A stretch of DNA of 19,636 nucleotides from Eubacterium sp. CAG:251 (GTDB lineage: Bacteria; Bacillota; Clostridia; Oscillospirales; Acutalibacteraceae), in the NCBI GenBank assembly GCA_000436835.1, contig FR889160.1:30243-49878 (forward strand), given 5' to 3'. Position numbers and translations under genes: made by a program. The notes beneath the pieces are model-generated. The model had not been told where the DNA came from. It searched no databases and saw only the letters and a program-made list of their open reading frames with translations. Of the stretch, positions 15,030-19,636 are shown in pieces (positions within the stretch are counted from its first letter, which is position 1; each line of letters begins with the position of its first letter).

Positions 15030-15904
15030 TATTTCAACATCCAAATTGCCGTTGAGCCGCAAGGAAGAACTCTGCCGTTTGAAGAAACAGGAATACCAAT
15101 TTCATCAGCGCTAACCTTTCCGCCTCGTTTATCAGTAATTACATCATCAAGAATATATTTCATAACAGAGGCTGAAAGCCCTGTAGTATACGAATTAAGC
15201 ATAACCATAAGCGGTTTATCAGAAAGCACCTGCTCAACAAGCTTTACAAAATCGTAAATGCTGTCCTCAAGATGCCATATTTCACCTTTAGGACCTCTGC
15301 CGTAGCTCGGAGGGTCAAGAATTACGATATCGTATTTATTGCCTCTCCTGATTTCACGATGAACAAATTTAATGCAATCATCAACAATCCATCTTATTTG
15401 ACCGTGGTTAACTTCGGACGCAGCTGCATTTTCCTTTGCCCATTGAACCATACCTCGTGAAGCATCAACATGAACTACCGAAGCGCCCTCTTTAAGACAA
15501 GCAACCGTTGCACCGCCGGTGTATGCAAAAAGATTAAGAACTCTGACCTCACGACCGTCAGCTTTCGCTCTTTTAATAACCTCTCTTGTAAAATCCCAAT
15601 TTACTGCCTGCTCCGGGAATATTCCCGTATGCTTAAAGCCCATGGTTTTGATGTTGAAAGTTAAATCCTTATATTTTACCTGCCAAGATGAAGGAATTTT
15701 AGTATGTATCTGCCATCTGCCACCACCTGTTCTCGAACGAAGGTAGGTAGCATCAGGCTGAAACCAGTATTTATTTTCCTTTTTACTTTTCCATATAACC
15801 TGAGGGTCAGGTCTGACAAGAATCTCTCTCGTCCATCTTTCAAGCTTATAACCGCTGCTGCAATCTATAAGTTCATAATCTTCCCAATCTTTTGAATATC
15901 TCAT
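15029..15904 (-). CDS. Class I SAM-dependent methyltransferase (rRNA methyltransferase-like)
   Basis: 291 residues with a Rossmann-fold methyltransferase core. Motif I is LNLFAYTGGAT (about 123-133), the acidic SAM-ribose residue is in HVDAS (145-149), and the catalytic-loop motif is DPPSYGRG (197-204). This resembles the RlmI/RlmK class of 23S rRNA methyltransferases but without an N-terminal PUA domain. The N-terminus (about 1-90) is instead Trp/Lys/Arg-rich (SGYKLERWTREILVRPDPQV). The exact substrate is unknown; RNA is most likely. The binding site AAAGGA precedes the ATG at 15904, and the gene is 12 nt after glmM. Confidence 0.85.
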   Translation of the reverse strand: MRYSKDWEDYELIDCSSGYKLERWTREILVRPDPQVIWKSKKENKYWFQPDATYLRSRTGGGRWQIHTKIPSSWQVKYKDLTFNIKTMGFKHTGIFPEQAVNWDFTREVIKRAKADGREVRVLNLFAYTGGATVACLKEGASVVHVDASRGMVQWAKENAAASEVNHGQIRWIVDDCIKFVHREIRRGNKYDIVILDPPSYGRGPKGEIWHLEDSIYDFVKLVEQVLSDKPLMVMLNSYTTGLSASVMKYILDDVITDKRGGKVSADEIGIPVSSNGRVLPCGSTAIWMLK

Positions 15905-15916
15905 ATATTAAATCCT

Positions 15917-17269
15917 TTATGACAATCTGTTCCTGACAACATCTGCAATTTTGTTGCCGAGGGTTGTTATCTGTTCTAAATCGCTGCCCTCAAGCATTAC
16001 ACGAATAAGCGGTTCTGTTCCGCTTACACGAACAAGAACACGACCCTCGCCCATAAGTTCCATTTCAGCCTGCTGAACGGCAGAAATGATATACTCATCA
16101 TTATTGTATTTTTGCTTGCCCTCAGGTGTAACCTTAACGTTGATAAGCACTTGAGGATAAACCTTCATAATTTTAGCCAACTCAGAAAGCTTTTTACCTG
16201 ATTTAACTACTGCTTCAATAAGTTGAACACCTGAAAGTTCGCCGTCACCCGTTGTTGCGTAATCAAGAAAAATAACGTGACCGCTTTGTTCGCCTCCTAT
16301 ATTGTAGCCTTCCTTTAACATTCTTTCAAGAACGTATCTGTCACCTACTGCGGTTTTGGCACAGGCAATATCATTTTCCTCGCAGAACTTAAAGAATCCC
16401 ATATTGCTCATAACCGTAACAACGGCGGTATTTTTAGCAAGAGTGCCTTCGTCTTTCATTTTCTTTGAGCAAATAGCAATTACCTTATCGCCGTCGACAA
16501 GTTCGCCGTTTTCATCAACGGCAAGCATTCTGTCTGCGTCCCCGTCAAAAGCAAGACCCAAATCAAGCGAAGCATCCTTAACAAATCGCATAAGTTCCTC
16601 AGGATGAGTTGAGCCGCAATTGTCGTTTATATTTGTTCCGTCAGGTGTATCGGAAAGCATTAAACATTTAGCACCCAACGAAGTAAATATTTCCTTAGCA
16701 CAAACCGAAGCGCTGCCGTTAGCGCAGTCAAGAGCGATTGAGAGACCGTCGAAACGAACATCCGTTGTTGAAACAACGTGTTTAACATAATCACTCACTG
16801 CCGTTTTGCAATAAAGCCTATTGCCGACTTTACCGCCGGTAAGAACCGGAATTTCCTCGGCGTTGTCAAGAATGATTGCTTCAATTTCATTTTCAAGATC
16901 ATCATCAAGCTTATAGCCGTTGCCCTGAAAAATCTTAATTCCGTTATATTCGCAAGGATTGTGAGAAGCAGAAATCATAACGCCCGCCTCACAGCCATAT
17001 TTATCAACCAAATAAGCAACTGCAGGAGTAGGGACAACGCCTACCGAAAGAACGTTACATCCAACCGAGCAAAGCCCCGCCGTAAGTGCCGCTTCAAGCA
17101 TATCTCCCGAAGCACGAGTATCCTTACCGATAAGAACCGTCGGCTTTGCCGATTTGCTTTCCTTAAGCAAAACCATAGCCGCCGCTCTGCCTATTTGAAG
17201 TGCAAGTTCAGAAGTCAAATCAACATTTGCAACTCCTCTTACACCGTCTGTACCAAAAAGTCTGCTCAT
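15917..17269 (-). CDS. glmM: Phosphoglucosamine mutase
   Basis: 450 residues, standard length. It converts glucosamine-6-phosphate to glucosamine-1-phosphate on the path to UDP-GlcNAc, peptidoglycan and teichoic acids. It opens MSRLFGTDGVRG. The phosphorylated serine is S102 in SASHNP, the Mg loop is DGDADR (242-247), the sugar-binding loop is GEQSGH (326-331), and the phosphate-binding loop is RVSGTEPLIRVM (414-425). The start has a GAGGAAC binding site. The gap to ruvB upstream is 32 nt, the largest in the cluster, and no clear terminator lies in it. Confidence 0.97.
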   Translation of the reverse strand: MSRLFGTDGVRGVANVDLTSELALQIGRAAAMVLLKESKSAKPTVLIGKDTRASGDMLEAALTAGLCSVGCNVLSVGVVPTPAVAYLVDKYGCEAGVMISASHNPCEYNGIKIFQGNGYKLDDDLENEIEAIILDNAEEIPVLTGGKVGNRLYCKTAVSDYVKHVVSTTDVRFDGLSIALDCANGSASVCAKEIFTSLGAKCLMLSDTPDGTNINDNCGSTHPEELMRFVKDASLDLGLAFDGDADRMLAVDENGELVDGDKVIAICSKKMKDEGTLAKNTAVVTVMSNMGFFKFCEENDIACAKTAVGDRYVLERMLKEGYNIGGEQSGHVIFLDYATTGDGELSGVQLIEAVVKSGKKLSELAKIMKVYPQVLINVKVTPEGKQKYNNDEYIISAVQQAEMELMGEGRVLVRVSGTEPLIRVMLEGSDLEQITTLGNKIADVVRNRLS

Positions 17270-17301
17270 AATAGTTCCTCATTTCTATATAAATTAAGTT
17301 A

Positions 17302-18336
17302 TTATAAAAGTGATTGTTGACCGGGTTGCTCAATTCCCAAATGCTGATACGCAAGAGGAGTAACACATCTGCCTCTCGGCGTTCTTGAAAGGAAACCTAT
17401 TTGCATAAGATAAGGCTCATAAACGTCCTCAATAGTAACCGATTCTTCGCCTATAGCCGCCGCAATCGTATCAAGCCCTACAGGACCGCCGTTATAATTT
17501 TTAATCATAGTTGTTAATAAAACTCTGTCTATATTATCAAGACCGAGATTATCTATTTCCATTCTTTCAAGAGCGTCAACTGCCGCTTCCTTACTGATTA
17601 CACCGTCATACTTAACCTGAGCAAAGTCACGGCTTCTTTTAAGAAGTCTGTTAGCAATACGAGGTGTTCCCCTTGAACGAGAAGCAATTTCCATAGCGCC
17701 TTTTTCATCAACAGGGATATTAAGAATATCTGCGCTTCTTTTAACTATTGACGAAAGTTGCTCGTTTGTATACATTTCAAGCCTGAAAATCACGCCGAAC
17801 CTGTCACGAAGAGGTGCGGAAAGCTGACCTGCACGGGTGGTTGCGCCTATAAGGGTGAAATGCGGTAAATCAAGCCTTATTGACCTTGCCGAAGGACCTT
17901 TGCCGATAATAATATCAAGTGCTCCGTCCTCCATTGCCGGATAAAGGACTTCCTCAACCTGCCTGTTAAGGCGGTGAATTTCGTCAATAAATAAAACGTC
18001 ACCCTCCTGCAGATTTGTAAGAAGAGCCGCCAAATCGCCCTGCTTTTCAATAGCCGGACCGCTTGTCACACGAAGATTAACACCCATCTCATTTGCAATA
18101 ACACCTGCAAGAGTAGTTTTTCCGAGACCGGGAGGACCATACAAAAGAACATGGTCGAGTGCTTCCCCTCTTCCCCTTGCCGCCTGAATATAAACGGCAA
18201 GATTTTCTTTAACCTTATCCTGACCGATATAATCGTCAAGTACCTTAGGTCTTAATGAATTTTCTATATCGTTATCCTCAGGAGTAAAATCAGAAGTAAC
18301 TATTCTGCTTTCAAAATCCATTTCGGTTTCCTGCAT
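17302..18336 (-). CDS. ruvB: Holliday junction branch migration helicase RuvB
   Basis: 344 residues. An AAA+ motor that drives branch migration with RuvA. The N-terminal ENSLRPKVLDDYIGQDKVKE segment is typical. Walker A is GPPGLGKT (67-74), Walker B is LFIDEIH (115-121), sensor 1 is LIGATTRAG (162-170) and the arginine finger is in LRDRFG. The C-terminal winged helix contains GFLSRTPRGR. A strong AAGGAGG binding site precedes the ATG. It lies 14 nt after ruvA. Confidence 0.98.
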   Translation of the reverse strand: MQETEMDFESRIVTSDFTPEDNDIENSLRPKVLDDYIGQDKVKENLAVYIQAARGRGEALDHVLLYGPPGLGKTTLAGVIANEMGVNLRVTSGPAIEKQGDLAALLTNLQEGDVLFIDEIHRLNRQVEEVLYPAMEDGALDIIIGKGPSARSIRLDLPHFTLIGATTRAGQLSAPLRDRFGVIFRLEMYTNEQLSSIVKRSADILNIPVDEKGAMEIASRSRGTPRIANRLLKRSRDFAQVKYDGVISKEAAVDALERMEIDNLGLDNIDRVLLTTMIKNYNGGPVGLDTIAAAIGEESVTIEDVYEPYLMQIGFLSRTPRGRCVTPLAYQHLGIEQPGQQSLL

Positions 18337-18350
18337 AAACGATTACCTCC

Positions 18351-18956
18351 TTATAAATTCTTTGCAAGCTCTTTCAAGCCGTACCTAATCATTTCATCAA
18401 CCGACATTGAGCTGTCAAGCGAGCCGACAACAACCGCCGCATCCGACTGCGAATAGCCGAGAGAAACGAGAGCCTCAATAGCCTCTGCGCTTGCGCTGTT
18501 TTCAATATTTTTCTGCAAATTGGAAACTGTAGCAGAAGCCGCTTCGGTAGCAATTGAGCCGATTTTATCCTTAAGTTCAAGAACTACTCTTTCAGCCGTT
18601 TTCTTTCCGACGCCCTGCGCTGCAGTAATCGACTTAGCGTCACCGGATGCTATGCAAAGTGCAAGCCTGTCGGGAGTGAGTTCGGAAAGAATTGCGACAG
18701 CCGCCTTAGGACCGATACCCGATACGGTAATAAGAAGCTTAAAAGCATCAAGCTCGGCAGTGGTGGCAAAGGCATACAAATCCATTGCGTCCTCACGAAC
18801 TGCAAGGTGAGTAAATACATTTATTTCCTTACCGATTTCGCCAAGTTGCTTAGCAGTGTTAAGTGAAGTGAAGCACTTAAAGCCGACACCGCCGCATTCA
18901 ACAACTATAAAATTAATATCGCAAGCAGTAAGCTTGCCCCTTAAATTATATATCAT
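18351..18956 (-). CDS. ruvA: Holliday junction branch migration subunit RuvA
   Basis: 201 residues, normal length. The N-terminal OB fold opens MIYNLRGKLTACD. Two helix-hairpin-helix motifs bind the junction: VSGIGPKAAVAIL (78-90) and QGVGKKTAERVVLEL (114-128). A flexible linker leads to the C-terminal RuvB-binding domain (about 150-201, ALVSLGYSQSDAAVVVG). It is 11 nt after ruvC. Confidence 0.98.
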   Translation of the reverse strand: MIYNLRGKLTACDINFIVVECGGVGFKCFTSLNTAKQLGEIGKEINVFTHLAVREDAMDLYAFATTAELDAFKLLITVSGIGPKAAVAILSELTPDRLALCIASGDAKSITAAQGVGKKTAERVVLELKDKIGSIATEAASATVSNLQKNIENSASAEAIEALVSLGYSQSDAAVVVGSLDSSMSVDEMIRYGLKELAKNL

Positions 18957-18967
18957 AACAAATCCCT

Positions 18968-19468
18968 TTATTTCAGTGAATTAAGCTTACCCATCATTGA
19001 GCCGGAGCAATGACCATGGCAAATAGCCATAGCTAAAGCATCGGCAGTGTCATCCGGTTTAGGTATTTTAGCAAGACCGAGCATTAACCTCGTCATTTCC
19101 TGCACTTGCTTTTTTTCAGCCCTACCGTATCCTACAACTGCCTGCTTAACCTGAAGAGGAGTATATTCAAAAATGTCAACCCCGTAATTTTGAGCTGAAA
19201 GAGTGATAACTCCCCTTGCCTGCGCCACGTCAATAACCGTCTTTGCATTATTGTTGTAGAAAAGCTTTTCCATACTCATAACCTCAGGCTTATACTTTTC
19301 AAATAGATAGCACATATCGTTATAAATCGTTTGAAGCCTAAGAGGAAAATCGGTATGAGCCTCGGTAGTTATAGCTCCGTAGCCGAGAACACGAAACTTA
19401 TTCATTTTATATTCAAGCACACCCCAGCCGACGATTGCGTAGCCCGGGTCAATTCCGAGAATTATCAT
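18968..19468 (-). CDS. ruvC: Crossover junction endodeoxyribonuclease RuvC
   Basis: 166 residues. An RNase H-fold resolvase that cuts Holliday junctions made accessible by RuvAB. The four acidic catalytic residues are present: D7 in GIDPG, E67 in MSMEKLF, and D140 and D143 in KPDDTADALAMAICH. It is the first gene of the 13-gene minus-strand cluster, with its own promoter 29 nt upstream. The ribosome binding site is only GGGGTAG, weaker than those of its neighbours. Confidence 0.97.
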   Translation of the reverse strand: MIILGIDPGYAIVGWGVLEYKMNKFRVLGYGAITTEAHTDFPLRLQTIYNDMCYLFEKYKPEVMSMEKLFYNNNAKTVIDVAQARGVITLSAQNYGVDIFEYTPLQVKQAVVGYGRAEKKQVQEMTRLMLGLAKIPKPDDTADALAMAICHGHCSGSMMGKLNSLK

Positions 19469-19496
19469 ATCATACTACCCCATAATAAATCAATTA

Positions 19497-19525
19497 ATTA
19501 TATCACAGTAATTATTAATAAGCAA
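19497..19525 (-). promoter_or_regulatory. Promoter of the ruvC-led cluster
   Basis: On the minus strand TTGCTT (19525-19520), a 17-nt spacer and TATAAT (19502-19497), embedded in very AT-rich DNA 29 nt upstream of the ruvC start. I see no LexA/DinR box (GAAC-N4-GTTC) around it, so SOS control is not indicated. Confidence 0.65.
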
Positions 19526-19573
19526 TATATAATATATAAATTATTTATTATAATAAAGCTAAATGGCATTAAA

Positions 19574-19597
19574 AAAGGCAGTCAAATGACTGCCTTT
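19574..19597 (-). terminator. Terminator of an upstream minus-strand transcript
   Basis: AAAGGCAGTCA, a 2-nt centre, then TGACTGCCTTT: an 11-bp perfect stem. On the minus strand it is followed by a run of six T, so it ends a transcript that enters from the right edge. It lies about 50 bp before the ruvC promoter. Confidence 0.85.
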
Positions 19598-19608
19598 AAT
19601 CCCTCCGA

Positions 19609-19624
19609 GTGCAACAAGTTGCAC
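19609..19624. repeat. Perfect 16-bp palindrome next to the right-edge terminator
   Basis: GTGCAACAAGTTGCAC. In RNA from the minus strand it would form a 7-9 bp hairpin just before the terminator, between two G-rich stretches (GGGAGGTG and CGGAGGG). The parent gene or RNA is outside the window. Confidence 0.6.
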
Positions 19625-19636
19625 CCACCTCCCTTG

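Noticed and set aside
14178..15062. EcfA1 start at 15062
   Set aside because: It would overlap the methyltransferase by 34 nt. The ATG at 15029 forms a TAATG junction and matches the family N-terminus.
16778..17320. Plus-strand open frame of 180 codons
   Set aside because: It is long but antisense to glmM, whose motifs are complete. Its own translation shows no domain and is Arg/Asn/Ser-rich.
19469..19570. LexA/SOS box before ruvC
   Set aside because: No GAAC-N4-GTTC-like site is visible in the AT-rich promoter region.
1..19636. Mobile element, CRISPR array or defence island
   Set aside because: No transposase, integrase, phage gene, direct-repeat array or terminal inverted repeats were found. 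The tRNA array has no adjacent integrase or duplicated tRNA end.

Overview
The window looks like chromosomal DNA of a low-GC, AT-rich Firmicute, most likely class Clostridia (Oscillospiraceae/Ruminococcaceae-like). The grounds are AT-rich codon choice, strong AGGAGG-type ribosome binding sites, TTGACA/TATAAT promoters, the ruvC-ruvA-ruvB and ecfA-ecfA'-ecfT-truA gene orders, a C4 zinc-finger ClpE-type ATPase and a DUF5711-CvpA pair. The genus is not determined. I see no phage, insertion sequence, CRISPR array or obvious novel defence locus; most of the window is housekeeping DNA.

Left part (1-3060, minus strand): a two-gene FtsX/MacB-type ABC exporter operon. The permease runs off the left edge. 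The ATPase gene carries a frameshift just before the Walker A motif. Its promoter (3067-3095) is followed by two inverted repeats of the form TTAG-N6-CTAA, the first at the predicted transcription start. This is the geometry of a metal-dependent DtxR/IdeR-type operator.

3117-5363 (plus strand): a divergent LysR regulator followed by a MetE-C-terminal-domain-like (YxjG-type) methyltransferase. Between them is a Met-box-like dyad about 66 bp upstream of a predicted weak promoter, which is the expected arrangement for LysR-type activation. A strong bidirectional terminator closes the unit.

5371-6270 (minus strand): an SGNH/GDSL hydrolase, followed by the remnant of an HD-domain phosphohydrolase that has lost its central catalytic domain and has a frameshift.

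6333-6875 (minus strand): a five-tRNA operon in the order Gly-TCC, Arg-TCT, His-GTG, Gln-TTG, Lys-TTT. Every gene encodes its CCA. The operon has a perfect consensus promoter and ends in a strong terminator that abuts the last CCA.

6884-19525 (minus strand): 13 tightly packed genes, with gaps of at most 32 nt and several TAATG or ATGA overlaps. In transcription order they are ruvC, ruvA, ruvB (Holliday junction processing), glmM (peptidoglycan precursor), a class I SAM methyltransferase, ecfA1, ecfA2, ecfT (shared vitamin/cofactor transport energy module), truA (tRNA pseudouridine), a DUF5711 membrane-anchored protein, a CvpA-family protein, a PgsA-like phospholipid synthase, and a zinc-finger Clp ATPase. 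A promoter lies just upstream of ruvC. The right edge holds a terminator and a second hairpin from an upstream minus-strand transcript whose gene lies outside the window.
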